Part shown: one piece after another, positions 9,199 to 19,208 of the stretch | How positions within the stretch are numbered: position 1 is the stretch's first letter | How the letters are laid out: every line of letters begins with the position of its first letter | Source of the DNA: Bedellia somnulentella | Taxonomy: Eukaryota; Arthropoda; Insecta; Lepidoptera; Bedelliidae | Assembly (NCBI GenBank): GCA_963576735.1 | Contig: OY755177.1 | Location: 19,158,001 to 19,222,000, forward strand | Length of the DNA: 64,000 nt | Direction: 5' to 3' | Made by a program: the position numbers and the translations under genes | Notes under the pieces: generated by a model | The model's input: only the letters and a program-made list of their open reading frames with translations | Databases searched by the model: none | Told to the model about the DNA's origin: nothing

Positions 9199-12100
9199 AC
9201 ATTAACCTTCAATCTCAGAGGCAGTTGCCTTATATTCAAATTCATTCCCCACCATTAAAGCTGCTTATTGATACCGGTGCAAACCAATCATTTCTCAGTC
9301 CTAACTCAGTTGAGCAATATTTTTCAAATATTCCATTAAATTATCAACCCTTTGAAGTCAGTAATGTGCATGCTGTAAGTCGTAGTGACTATTCCATTAC
9401 TTTGCCAAATTTTCCTGAATTTCAGTTCCCAGGTGATTCGACCTTCTTTATATATAAATTTCATGACTATTTTGATGGACTTATTGGCTCCGATTTATTG
9501 GAAAAATTCGAAGCAACTATAGATTTTAAAGATAAATTACTTAAGACTAAAAATAACACTACACCAATTAATTTTTATGAATCACGCAACTCTAATCTTT
9601 ATGAGGAAATAATACCAGCCAACTCTTCAAAATTAGTGCGAATACCAGTATATCTTCAGGATTGTGATGTTTTCATAGAGGAACAACTCATTTCAAATTG
9701 CAACATCAGAGAATGTTTTACTAAAGTCCGTAATAATAGAGCCATAGTAGAGGTATTTAATCCTAGTCATAACGATGTCATATTTTCATTAAATTGTTCA
9801 TTAAACGCCGAGACATATAATTTAGAATGTTTTTCAAATAATCGCGATACATCTCGAGCTAAAGAAGTTTTATCCCGTTTGCGCACTGATCATCTTAACG
9901 CCGAAGAAAAAATTAATTTAGAGTCACTATGCACCCGCTACGCCGATGTGTTTTATATTGAAGGCGAATCTCTTAGTTTTACTAACAAGATTAAACATAG
10001 AATTAAAACCACTGATGAATTACCCGTATATACTAGGAGTTATAGATATCCATTTATTCTTAGACAAGAAGTCCAGGATCAGATCTCTAAAATGTTGCAA
10101 CAAGGTATTATCCGACCTTCGGACTCAGCTTGGAGTTCACCCATATGGGTAGTCCCAAAGAAAGCCGATGCATCCGGCAAGAAAAAGTGGCGACTTGTAG
10201 TCGATTTCCGTAAATTAAATGAAAAAACGATAGATGATAAGTACCCAATCCCTAATATCTCAGACGTGCTGGATAAATTGGGTAACTGTCAGTATTTCTC
10301 TACTCTCGACCTGGCGTCCGGATTTTACCAGGTAGAAATGGACCCCGCAGATATCCCGAAAACTGCTTTCAATGTAGAACATGGTCATTTTGAATTTTTG
10401 AGAATGCCTATGGGTCTTAAAAATAGTCCTTCTACTTTTCAACGTGTGATGGACAATGTTCTCCGCGATCTTCAAAATACTATATGCCTAGTTTATCTCG
10501 ATGATATAATAGTGTTTAGCACGTCCCTACAGGAACATATGGTTAACCTCGAAAAGGTATTTCAAAAACTACGAGAATCTAACTTCAAAATCCAGATGGA
10601 CAAGTCTGAATTTCTTAAATTGGAAACGTCGTATCTTGGACATGTTATTAGTACAGACGGAATAAAACCTAACCCAGATAAAATTATAGCTATTAAAAAT
10701 TACCCCTTACCCAAAACCCCTACCGAAATAAAACGTTTTTTAGGTCTACTTGGATACTATTGTAAATTTATACCCAATTTCGCTCGCATAACAAAGCCCA
10801 TGACTCAATGCTTAAAGAAAGGCTCTAAAATTAACTTTAATACTGAATATACCGATTGTTTTGAAAAGTGTAAAACACTTCTTACCAACGACCCCATACT
10901 CCAGTACCCAGACTTTTCAAAGGATTTTATCCTCACCACTGATGCATCTAATTTAGCCATAGGAGCTGTCCTCTCCCAGGGTACTATAGGTTCCGATAGA
11001 CCCATAGCATATGCCTCCCGAACGTTAAACAGTAGTGAAATTAATTATAGCACTATAGAAAAAGAGCTGTTGGCCATTGTCTGGGCAACAAAATATTTTA
11101 GGCCCTATCTTTTTGGTAGAAAATTTAAAATCATAACAGATCATAGACCTTTACAATGGGTGATGAACCTTAAAGAGCCCAATTCCCGACTGACTAGGTG
11201 GCGCCTCAAGTTAAGTGAATATGACTTTACAGTGTGTTATAAGCAAGGCAAAGCAAACACAAACGCAGATGCATTATCACGTATTGAAATATACAATGAA
11301 GAAACCAGCTCCATTATAGCCAACCCATCAGAAAAACCACCTTCGATTGATGGTTCAACTACTGCCACAGCTCACACCAGCAAGGAAAACCCCATTCTTG
11401 AAATACCAATAACTGATGATCCCCTTAATAAATTTTATAAGCAGATTCACTTCATTATTGTAGGAGACATCAAAGGGAAAACTACTGTTTCTAAGCCGTT
11501 TGATACTCATACTAAAACTGTAATACAACTTCGTAAATCATTCTTAGAGGAAGACCTTGTAAATGCCGTTAAGGAATTTGTTAACCCTAAAGTAAAAACC
11601 GGAATTTTAATTGAACCTGCCTTAGAAATGTACTCAGTCATACCTTTATTGCAGAATAATTTTAAAAACTCAGCTTTTAATCTTTTACTAACCAAAAAGG
11701 AAATAGAAAATGTAAAAGATTACTTGAAACAGCAGGAAATAATTAAATTATATCACGAAGGTAAAACCAACCATCGCGGTATAAACGAATGTTTTCTTGC
11801 CCTATCACACAAATTTTATTGGCCTAAGATGAAAGATTCTATTACTAAATATATCAATGAATGTATTATTTGTGGACAAAGTAAATACGACCGTAATCCC
11901 ATTAAGCAAAAATTCAATATAGTGCCTCCTCCTTCAAAACCGTTTCAGACTGTTCACCTTGACCTTTTAAGCATAGAAACGCAAAAGTATCTCACTATCG
12001 TTGATGCCTTCTCCAAATACGCTCAAGCTTATTATTTGAAAGATGCGACAGCTGTGAGTGTGATTCAAGCATTGTTACAATTTTCAACTCATCATGGTTT

Positions 12101-12797
12101 ACCGCTTACAGTAGTCACTGATAGAGGTCCCGAATTTACAAATCAGTTATTTTTAGAATTTGTCAGATTACACAATATAAATCACCATAAAATATTAGCT
12201 TATGCTCCTAACGAAAACGGAATAGTCGAAAGATTTCATTCTACCATATTGGAACACTTAAGAGTTCTAAAACTAAAGCATAAAGGGGAAGCTGTAACAA
12301 ATCTTATGGCATATGCGTTATTAGGCTATAATAGTTCTATTCACAGTTTTACCAAATGTAGACCACTTGATATTATTACAGGCCACTTCGATCCCAGAGA
12401 TCCCTTCGATATTAACCTTTCAGAACATTTAATGCAGCAATATATACAGGAACATAGGGAGAAAATGATAAAAGTATACGACATTCTCAATGAAACTTCT
12501 CTTCATCGCCGTACTGAAATTACCGAAAATATTAATAAAGATCGCGAACCGGAAACAAGCTATAATCCTGATCAACAAATATTCATTAAAAACCCCGTCG
12601 CTATTCGCCAAAAAGTTGCTCCCCGTTATATACACGATACAATATTAGCCGATTTACCCATACATGTTTATACAAAGAGAAAGAGGGGCCCAGTCGCGAA
12701 ATCTCGATTAAAAAGAGCTCCCAAAAATGTTTTGTTGCAGGGCACTGATACTGATTCTGTTACTGAACCTGGTACAAGCAGAGGAGATAACATTTGA
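9144..12797 (+). CDS. pol: Errantivirus Pol (protease, RT, RNase H, integrase)
   Basis: The open frame starts at 9144, lies -1 to gag and overlaps it by 55 bases; with no suitable ATG, ribosomal frameshifting is implied. Domains in order, numbered from the TTG at 9225: protease LLIDTGANQS (about 13-22); reverse transcriptase with YLDD at 424-427 (nt 10494); RNase H with TDASN at about 572; integrase zinc finger from H844 to C880 (HEGKTNHRG ... CIICG); and catalytic triad D913, D966, E1002, with 35 residues between the last two. All key residues I looked for are present. It ends at 12797, overlapping env by 71 bases. Confidence 0.93.
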   Translation, partial: RSPTPGFSSDPTIRQAKIDINLQSQRQLPYIQIHSPPLKLLIDTGANQSFLSPNSVEQYFSNIPLNYQPFEVSNVHAVSRSDYSITLPNFPEFQFPGDSTFFIYKFHDYFDGLIGSDLLEKFEATIDFKDKLLKTKNNTTPINFYESRNSNLYEEIIPANSSKLVRIPVYLQDCDVFIEEQLISNCNIRECFTKVRNNRAIVEVFNPSHNDVIFSLNCSLNAETYNLECFSNNRDTSRAKEVLSRLRTDHLNAEEKINLESLCTRYADVFYIEGESLSFTNKIKHRIKTTDELPVYTRSYRYPFILRQEVQDQISKMLQQGIIRPSDSAWSSPIWVVPKKADASGKKKWRLVVDFRKLNEKTIDDKYPIPNISDVLDKLGNCQYFSTLDLASGFYQVEMDPADIPKTAFNVEHGHFEFLRMPMGLKNSPSTFQRVMDNVLRDLQNTICLVYLDDIIVFSTSLQEHMVNLEKVFQKLRESNFKIQMDKSEFLKLETSYLGHVISTDGIKPNPDKIIAIKNYPLPKTPTEIKRFLGLLGYYCKFIPNFARITKPMTQCLKKGSKINFNTEYTDCFEKCKTLLTNDPILQYPDFSKDFILTTDASNLAIGAVLSQGTIGSDRPIAYASRTLNSSEINYSTIEKELLAIVWATKYFRPYLFGRKFKIITDHRPLQWVMNLKEPNSRLTRWRLKLSEYDFTVCYKQGKANTNADALSRIEIYNEETSSIIANPSEKPPSIDGSTTATAHTSKENPILEIPITDDPLNKFYKQIHFIIVGDIKGKTTVSKPFDTHTKTVIQLRKSFLEEDLVNAVKEFVNPKVKTGILIEPALEMYSVIPLLQNNFKNSAFNLLLTKKEIENVKDYLKQQEIIKLYHEGKTNHRGINECFLALSHKFYWPKMKDSITKYINECIICGQSKYDRNPIKQKFNIVPPPSKPFQTVHLDLLSIETQKYLTIVDAFSKYAQAYYLKDATAVSVIQALLQFSTHHGLPLTVVTDRGPEFTNQLFLEFVRLHNINHHKILAYAPNENGIVERFHSTILEHLRVLKLKHKGEAVTNLMAYALLGYNSSIHSFTKCRPLDIITGHFDPRDPFDINLSEHLMQQYIQEHREKMIKVYDILNETSLHRRTEITENINKDREPETSYNPDQQIFIKNPVAIRQKVAPRYIHDTILADLPIHVYTKRKRGPVAKSRLKRAPKNVLLQGTDTDSVTEPGTSRGDNI

Positions 12798-14433
12798 AAG
12801 CCTGCAAAATGGACCTGGCATTTTACCATTCAGCTTGGGTCCTACCAAGCTAGTGTCCCATTATCATTCCTTTTTACAGGAAGTAGATTTAGATTCTATT
12901 AGGTTAAGTATTAGTTTAGTTAATGAACAGTTAGACAACTTTTTACCCCAATTAGATAATAAAGTAGTATCTCTGTATGAACCCCACATCCATTACTTAA
13001 GACTGAAATTAAATTACTTATCAAGCCAATTGGAAACTTTTGAGCGTAAACGCTCTAAGAGAGGTCTCATCAACAGTTTGGGCACAGTTATAAAAAGTAT
13101 ATCTGGTAACTTGGACTTTAATGATGCACTTCGTTATGATAACGCTTTTAAAACAATACAATTAAATGAGAATAAAATTATTTCTGAGATTAATCACCAA
13201 ATAAGCATAAATAAAAAATGGACCTCAGAAAACACCAAAGTTCTAACTAGTTTAGTATCTAATCAGGGTTCAATCGAGAAAGCAATAAATTTAATTAATA
13301 ATTCGACAGTCCAGCAGCAGTCAAACAGTTTATTATATGCTCATTTATATCAACTTCTTTTAATTTTAGGCGATAATATAGATAGTGTCTCAAACGAGTT
13401 AGTTAATTTAGAAAACGTTTTAGCTTTTATTAGAACTAATAGTATGCACCATTCTATGTTTAATTCAAGCACCTTTAGCTCTATGATAAATAGGTTAACC
13501 TTACTATATGGGAAAGATAGGATAGTTAATATAGATTTAAGAGAATATTTCGAGATAGTAAAGACAGGATACTATTTTAATTTACAGTCTTTAGTAATAG
13601 TACTAAAATTCCCGATTGTTTTCCCCTTAAACTTCGACCTCTTTAAACTTTCCCTCACTCCGAATTACCTTGGAAATATCCTAATTCCTCCATATCCTTA
13701 TATAGCAATTCACGACAAAGAGTTCATGTACATTGAGGCAGAATGCCCGAAGACCAGTTCTGGATTCCTTTGCGAAAAACCACTGAATCAACATCAGGAG
13801 CACCAAGACTGTATTCATAGTTACATAACAACGCAACATATTACCGATTTATGTATCTTCACATCTGTAATTCTAACGACAGAAGCCATGGAGCAGTTAG
13901 ATGAAAAACACTATATCTTCAGCTTCCCGCAGCCAACCAAAGTTCACTCATACTGTTCACAAAACCAATATGTATCTTTAGAAGGCAGCTACTTGATAAC
14001 CGTACTTCGTCCGGTCGTACATCCAGTTTTCAATATAACCAACAGTCAAGATAAAATAAAGGGCATGCCGTTGAAAATCATGAACTTACCAATTTTTAAA
14101 CCTGAAAAATATAACCAGTCTAATTCCACATTTACACTCAAGACGATCAGCTTAAAAAGTCTTCATTCAACCAACATGGAAGTTGCACTTCAACCAACAT
14201 TTCCATCATGGCACGAGCAGACGAACAGTATCTACCATACCACGATACCCATTTATTCAGCTATTGGAATAATATTAATTGCAAGTACGATATACGCCAC
14301 TATGAAACGTATTAAGAAGAAACCCGTGAAGATATACCAACCAACCATATACTCCGAGATAACTGAGAAGAAAAGCACCACCCCAAATCAACCACAACCC
14401 TCATCATTATTTTCAACCCAAGTCTTCAAATAA
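12727..14433 (+). CDS. env: Errantivirus envelope glycoprotein, F-like
   Basis: 568 codons from the ATG at 12727. Predicted class I fusion glycoprotein of the family that includes baculovirus F proteins. It has a hydrophobic N-terminal signal (residues about 6-18, ending near VQA). A furin-type site RKRSKR precedes G113, followed by a fusion-peptide-like GLINSLGTVIKSISG. A long coiled-coil-prone middle contains several N-x-S/T sites, and a cysteine cluster lies in the last third (CPKTSSGFLC onward). One membrane anchor (about 509-530, IPIYSAIGIILIAS) precedes a basic tail. No stop or frameshift interrupts it. The initiator may instead come from splicing into 12741, which would drop the first residues but keep the signal. 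Confidence 0.9.
   Translation: MFCCRALILILLLNLVQAEEITFESLQNGPGILPFSLGPTKLVSHYHSFLQEVDLDSIRLSISLVNEQLDNFLPQLDNKVVSLYEPHIHYLRLKLNYLSSQLETFERKRSKRGLINSLGTVIKSISGNLDFNDALRYDNAFKTIQLNENKIISEINHQISINKKWTSENTKVLTSLVSNQGSIEKAINLINNSTVQQQSNSLLYAHLYQLLLILGDNIDSVSNELVNLENVLAFIRTNSMHHSMFNSSTFSSMINRLTLLYGKDRIVNIDLREYFEIVKTGYYFNLQSLVIVLKFPIVFPLNFDLFKLSLTPNYLGNILIPPYPYIAIHDKEFMYIEAECPKTSSGFLCEKPLNQHQEHQDCIHSYITTQHITDLCIFTSVILTTEAMEQLDEKHYIFSFPQPTKVHSYCSQNQYVSLEGSYLITVLRPVVHPVFNITNSQDKIKGMPLKIMNLPIFKPEKYNQSNSTFTLKTISLKSLHSTNMEVALQPTFPSWHEQTNSIYHTTIPIYSAIGIILIASTIYATMKRIKKKPVKIYQPTIYSEITEKKSTTPNQPQPSSLFSTQVFK
12728..12741 (+). promoter_or_regulatory. Splice acceptor for env mRNA
   Basis: Pyrimidine-rich TTTTGTTGCAG followed by G at 12741. 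The phase fits exactly: G12741 completes the ATG left at the donor (7760-7761), and the next codon is in env frame. Intron would be 7762-12740. Confidence 0.7.
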
Positions 14434-14444
14434 ATGCTGATTTT

Positions 14445-14455
14445 AAGGAGGGAGG
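14445..14455 (+). promoter_or_regulatory. Polypurine tract
   Basis: AAGGAGGGAGG directly abuts the 3' LTR. Primes plus-strand DNA synthesis in this class of element. Confidence 0.88.
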
Positions 14456-14755
14456 TGTAATGTCGCAACCAAACCCGGGATATGCTGACTAGCGAGCCGA
14501 CCTCAATTCATAGTTACACGCAACTTCCATTTGTTCGATGCAGCGTCAGCGCAACGTGAGGCAACGTGACCGCTGCATAGCGACAGCGTCGAGCGTCGGC
14601 GCCGCGATCCCAGGAAAATCATATTTCACTTTTGTCATAACCATCGGGCATTAGACACTTACTTTAGTTGTAATTAATTTGTAATCTTTATTAATTAAAT
14701 TAGTTTTATATAATTTTGGTTTTTTTTGTATCTTGGGCTGCAGCCGTACGTAATT
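14456..14755 (+). repeat. 3' LTR
   Basis: 300 bp. I found no difference from the 5' LTR, including the 8-T run before GTATCTTGGG. Followed by the CAGG duplication. Confidence 0.93.
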
Positions 14756-14759
14756 CAGG
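14756..14759. repeat. Provirus target duplication, right copy
   Basis: CAGG, pairing with 7300-7303. AATAAA at about 14807 lies just downstream in flanking DNA and could supply a poly(A) signal for readthrough transcripts. Confidence 0.85.
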
Positions 14760-15171
14760 TACAGTTTGTAACTTTGATTGTTTATTTGTAAGACCTATTC
14801 TTCGGAAATAAAGAACAGATCATGAAGATAATTTTACAATCAGAAATCCACACTTTTAAGGAGGGCTATGAAACAAAATATTATCACGCAACTTTTCATA
14901 AACAGTGAATAAATAAATCTCGGAAGATATCACTACCCGTGCGAGAAGCAAAGCCGGTCTGCAATGGCGATGATGTTTGTCCCGTAAAGTATTATTTAAA
15001 TTAAATTAGCATCATATGTTTCTTATATTACATTTAGTTCATAATGCATAATATCATATACATATAGCTGCAGTAAAATTATTATCCACTTTTTTATGTT
15101 GTGAAAGTTCGGTTTAGGAGTCTACTTATACGTATACTTTTATTACTTATACTATTATGCTTGCATATCCC

Positions 15172-15426
15172 CATACATACATACATACATACATATACAC
15201 ACGGCTATAAATCCTTAGAAGGGGTTGCCAGAGCTAAGGAATTATAAATTCCTAAGCCACTTTTGAAAAATTTAGTAAGGAAAAGATGGTAAAGTAAAGG
15301 TTGTTGGTGATGGGTCTCCAACCGTATCGCCCAAAAATCCCTTAAAAGCCCCAATACCGTTAGTCGCCTCTTACGTACACCCATCGTTAGAAATGGGGTA
15401 GTGCTATTCTAAGCCGACACTACACA
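15172..15426 (-). mobile_element. SINE-A copy
   Basis: Full order from (TACA)n tail, hairpin CCTTAGAAGGGG, ACCGTATCGCCCAAA, to CACTACACAGC. A duplication TATCCCCA is suggested (left of the tail and at 15438), but the right copy is not flush with the head. Confidence 0.85.
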
Positions 15427-16342
15427 GCAAATCCCTTATATCCCCAATTCTGCATTATTCCTAGTAACTATCTGGATATGTATGAAAACCACAATAAAAA
15501 CTAATCAAGGTCAAATCTCAAGGTACCAGTCAAACTTAGAAACACACCTCTGACACATGGCGTGAAAAAAAAAGCAGGTGCGTGTGGTACGAAATTTCAT
15601 GTGTGTTTTTTTTCATTCGTGTTAATTTATAATAGGCGATTGATGGCCAATTGATACGGTGGCTTTTGACAACAAAACACACTCGGTTGAAATATCGTGA
15701 ATAATGTGAGCACAATCTGATTAGAGACGCGCCATTTTTCTGAGGATTAAATGTGAATTATTGCATTAAGATTTAATACCACGGTTCTGTTTGCTTTTTT
15801 GCCGTAGTATTTTTTTATTTGTGGTATTTTTTTATGTGGCCCAGTTATTAAGTTTTTTTTAATCAATTTTTGAATGTTTTATTGAGTTGTATTTGTTTTC
15901 GGAGGTGAAGTAAACAGGAAGTGAAATTAAAGTTTTCAAAAATCAATGCTTGCATGAACTTTTTGCATCCAAATCCGAAAGTGGTTCTAGTTTTTCTATA
16001 CTTTCTAATTCCGGTTTGTTTTGATAAGGTTATGTATTTAATAATTAAATTTGGTGATAAGGCTCTAAAATTACAGTAATTTAAAAATAATATGCATACA
16101 AGCTTTCTGTCTAAAACTTAAACCCTTTGTCTTATTTTGGATAACTTAATATTTTAATCTTATAAATGATGTAATATGTAATGATAATCTGGAACATTAA
16201 AATCATCCTAACTCGTTGCAAATTAATGGTACACTGATACCAAATTTTAATTAAGTATACTTGCATTATAATAAACTTTACTGCATACCTTCTAAAATGT
16301 TTGGCGCTATATTTAAGATAATTTAATAACTACATTATTTTA
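15427..16342. other. Spacer without recognised features
   Basis: AT-rich. No ORF above chance, no repeat family recognised. Confidence 0.45.
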
Positions 16343-16586
16343 TTGCTGTGTAGTATCGGCTTAGAAAAGCACTACCCTATTACTTCCGGTGGGTGTACGT
16401 AAGAGGTGACTGTATTGGGGCTTTTGAGGGATTTTTGGGCGATGAGGTGGGAGACCTATCACCAGCAACCTTTATTACACCATCTTTTCCCCACTTAACT
16501 TTTCAAAATTGGCTGAGGAATTTCTAATTCCTTACCTCTGGCTACCCCATCTAGGGATTTATAGCCATGAGTATATGTATGTATGT
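16343..16586 (+). mobile_element. SINE-A copy
   Basis: GCTGTGTAGTATCGGC head to ATGTATGT tail. A 9-bp duplication ATTATTTTA (16334-16342 and 16587-16595) is present. Confidence 0.88.
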
Positions 16587-16642
16587 ATTATTTTATGTTT
16601 TGTGAATACATTCAATTATTGTTTATTATCAGTCAGGCAAAT

Positions 16643-16976
16643 CGTTTGCTCTGTATATCCCCGAAAAGATTGGGAGAGATGATAGAGTTAGTAATTCTAC
16701 TAAACACCTAGACACTTGCTTTCTTAGTGTTCAAAGTACCCGTTTCTTGTGGACAGTGAGTACACGTGCTGGAGACCAGACCTGCTGCCACTTTGTACAA
16801 ACATTACAGTTTTCACTTCCTAAGCTAAATCATATGGGAAAACCCAATACGTTTGCCACCTTTAACAAGGTTTTTATCTGAACCAAACATATGACTTTAG
16901 AACAGATATAGAGGCTTAGGTCCGATTAAGAACTATCACTCATGCCTGCTAAGGGTTTCCCTTCTGAGCTATGTTA
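16643..16976 (-). repeat. SINE-B, highly diverged full-length relic
   Basis: Recognisable blocks in order: TATATCCCCGAAAAGATTGGGAGAG, GTGTTCAAAGTACCCG, GACAGTGAGTACACGTG, AACCAAACATATGACTTTAG, head remnant ending near TCTGAGCTATG. Divergence is far above that of the other copies, so SINE-B has a long history here. Confidence 0.65.
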
Positions 16977-17679
16977 TATACATTTTAACTTAATTTAATA
17001 AATGATCTCCTTTGAGCCTAAGCGCTGAATGTATATACAGTTTTCGACGACATGTTTAATGCTCAAATTTGTCCTCGTTACTAAACTTAATATCGTTTTT
17101 CAATCCTAATATATATCGATATATATGTATATTAAGTATAATCATAAATCACACGTCATTCAAAAAGAATACTACAAAGTCGTACTGTCTAACAAGCCCT
17201 TAAACATATTAGGCATCATTTTTCACATTCACAAAATGGCGCGGCCCCGTTCAGATGGTGTCATTTATTTGACTGTCACTGCACAGTGGAGTGTGAATGT
17301 TGACGGGACGGACAAAAGACAGTCAGACACTCTGACCACACCCGGCGAAGTGACAGCTATTTATCTGTCACATAAATTATCGAGTTGATGTATTTGTAAA
17401 GATGCCGTGTTTTGTGTGTTTCATCGTAAAGTGTAGTAATAAAAGTGAGTTGTAATAACTAAGTTGGTTGACTACTATGAGGTATTGTTTTCGAAACGTC
17501 ATATTCTTACAGCTACTGTCCATTGTGGGATGAATATTTGAATTATAGTAAGATGGAAACTCGTTATTGCTCGTGAAAGTAAAAATATAAGCATGAGTGC
17601 GACTCGCTTCGATTTCAGTCAATAAAAATGATAAAATAAGATAATAGTGAAAACATACATAGTCCTCTTCTGTAGCTCA
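16977..17679. other. Spacer; GC-richer patch at 17235-17350
   Basis: 17125-17388 is open on plus (87 codons) but looks like chance. The patch AAATGGCGCGGCCCCG ... ACACCCGGCGAAGTGACAG is more GC-rich than its surroundings and could be a promoter or exon remnant. Confidence 0.3.
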
Positions 17680-17922
17680 TACATACGCATACTCACGGCC
17701 ATCAATCCCAGTAAGGGGTAACCAGAACTTCAGACTAGAAACTGTTCAGCTCCATTTAGAAGTTGCTAAGGGACAAGCAAGATGGTAGAAATAAAGTATC
17801 GTTGGTGATGGGTCTCCAACCGCATCGCCCAAAACAACTTAAAATCCCCATACCCTTAGTCGCCTTCTTACGATCACCCACGGGTGGAAACGGAGTAGTG
17901 CTATTCTAAGCCGACTCTACAC
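17680..17922 (-). mobile_element. SINE-A copy
   Basis: Complete order from the tail through GGTCTCCAACCGCATCGCCC to CCGACTCTACACA. Older variant with AAGTATCGTTGGTG, shared with 29620 and 38377. Confidence 0.82.
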
Positions 17923-18094
17923 ATCATAGCACAGCATAAACTAAAATATAAGAATAAAACAAGTACAAATAATACAGATATCGCCTACACAGCATTACAT
18001 ATTTATTTACGACTTTGCTACCATTATTATCACATGGAGGTACGAAAGGATTTTCGGAAAAAAAACGTGTTATAGAATTTGATGAATTGTTATT

Positions 18095-18222
18095 AGTTAA
18101 CCATGATAAATTAACCACACATATGATTATAGAAAAAACAATTTGGTGTAGGCCCAACCCGGAATTTGAACCCTCATTGTCTACAAGATAATCGGTGTTC
18201 TGCCCTCTGAATTATGATAACA
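18095..18222 (-). repeat. SINE-B head fragment
   Basis: TTAACCATGATAAATTAACC, ATATGATTATAG, TTGGTGTAGGCCCAACCC and the tRNA-like head are present; the 3' two thirds are gone. Confidence 0.7.
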
Positions 18223-18243
18223 ATATACTGTGTTTTTTAATAT

Positions 18244-18435
18244 AAAAATAGTTATTAAAAAGCTATTGATTTTTGGATATTTTAATCACGTCTTATTTCA
18301 TGGTTTTTTAAAGCACGACGTTTCGAAAACTTTCGAAGACTGAGGTGTTATTTGTCACTATGCAGTACTTTAAAAAAAACCATGAAATAAAACGCGATTA
18401 AAACATACGAAAATCAATAGTTGTTTTAATTTAAA
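18244..18435. repeat. Palindromic foldback element
   Basis: Two arms of about 70 bp (18244-18314 and 18367-18435) are near-perfect inverted copies, for example TTATTTCATGG against CCATGAAATAA and AGCTATTGATTTT against AAAATCAATAG. A 50-bp centre holds ACGTTTCGAAAACTTTCG. No coding content. Probably a MITE-like element; class not determined. Confidence 0.65.
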
Positions 18436-18787
18436 TATGCAATCGTGAAAATCTTAGAAAGTACTATAAAAATCGTATTTTCACTTTCGTTTATATATTT
18501 AAATATACTTCGTACCTCAACGTACCCCACTCAGCGTAATGTCACTTCGTTAAGCCCCATCATAATTCATTCTGGTATTAAAACTCATACACATTGGAGA
18601 CATAACAACGCTTTATCACTCGTAGGGGTAAACACAGATATAAAATATAAAAAGATTAAGCCGCAGACGTAAATGTAACGTCATTGTAAATATATTATGC
18701 TTCTGTTTTACGTTTATTTGAACAAGTTTGTTAGTTAAACATTTAATATTTATGCCTGAAAGTTTTACAAAGTTTAGATTAGAATAC
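18436..18787. other. Spacer
   Basis: An open 75-codon frame (18445-18672) has no recognisable features and AT-driven composition; not called as a gene. Confidence 0.35.
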
Positions 18788-18886
18788 TTATACTCACGGA
18801 CATGAATCCCAAAACGGTGTAGCCAGAGCTTTAGAGCTAGAAACTCCTCAGCAATATTTGTGGATGTTGATCGGGGACAAGATCAC
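18788..18886 (-). repeat. SINE-A 3' fragment
   Basis: Tail-proximal part only: ATACTCACGGACATGAATCCC, GGTGTAGCCAGAGC, AGCTAGAAACTCCTCAGC. Confidence 0.7.
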
Positions 18887-18975
18887 TCGGGGACCACTCT
18901 CATTACCCTACAATTGTACAAAAAATATGCGTTTTATCACCTGCCTATTGTTTTCAAATAAAGTATATTTATATA

Positions 18976-19202
18976 TAGCTGTGTAGTGTCGGCTTAAAAT
19001 AGCACTACCCTATTTCTTCCGGTGGGTGTACGTAAGAGGCGACTAATGGTATTGTGGCTTTTAAGGGATTTTATTTTAACAATTTTAACAACCTTTATTT
19101 TACCATCTTTTCCCCATTTCACTTTCCAAAAGTGGCTGAGGAATTTTCATTTCCTCAGCTCTGGCTACCCCATCTAGGGATTTACAGCCGCGAGTATATG
19201 TA
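18976..19202 (+). mobile_element. SINE-A copy inserted in a LINE-C relic
   Basis: Head TAGCTGTGTAGTGTCGGC to tail ATGTATG, missing about 30 bp around the GGGCGATG block. A 12-bp duplication TATATTTATATA (18964-18975 and 19203-19214) is present. It landed beside the tail of the LINE-C fragment that follows. Confidence 0.85.
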
Positions 19203-19208
19203 TGTATA

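Larger units (their letters stand above)
7304..14755 (+). mobile_element. Errantivirus provirus, structurally complete
   Basis: A 7,452-bp LTR retrotransposon of the Ty3/gypsy errantivirus type in the order LTR, tRNA-Ser primer site, gag, pol (PR-RT-RNase H-IN), env, purine tract, LTR. All three frames are open to their expected ends and the LTRs match base for base by eye. An env with signal peptide, furin-type site and C-terminal membrane anchor separates it from non-enveloped gypsy elements. The state is that of a very recent insertion. Whether it is expressed or infectious cannot be seen from sequence. Confidence 0.93.
7282..14955 (+). mobile_element. Helitron-like sequence interrupted by the provirus
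   Basis: 7282-7303 begins TCTATACTAATATT after an A, the 5' end pattern of the Helitron at 57642. It is cut after 22 bp by the provirus and resumes at 14756 with TACAGTTTGTAAC, resembling the subterminal TTTGTTTG block. Near 14928 it has ACTACCCGTGCGAGAAGC, resembling the CCGTGCGAAGC block before Helitron 3' ends. No clear CTAG terminus is seen, so the right edge is uncertain and the copy probably decayed. Confidence 0.45.

Noticed and set aside
9946..10152. Internal ORFs within pol in other frames
   Set aside because: Shadows of the pol frame with no independent signals.
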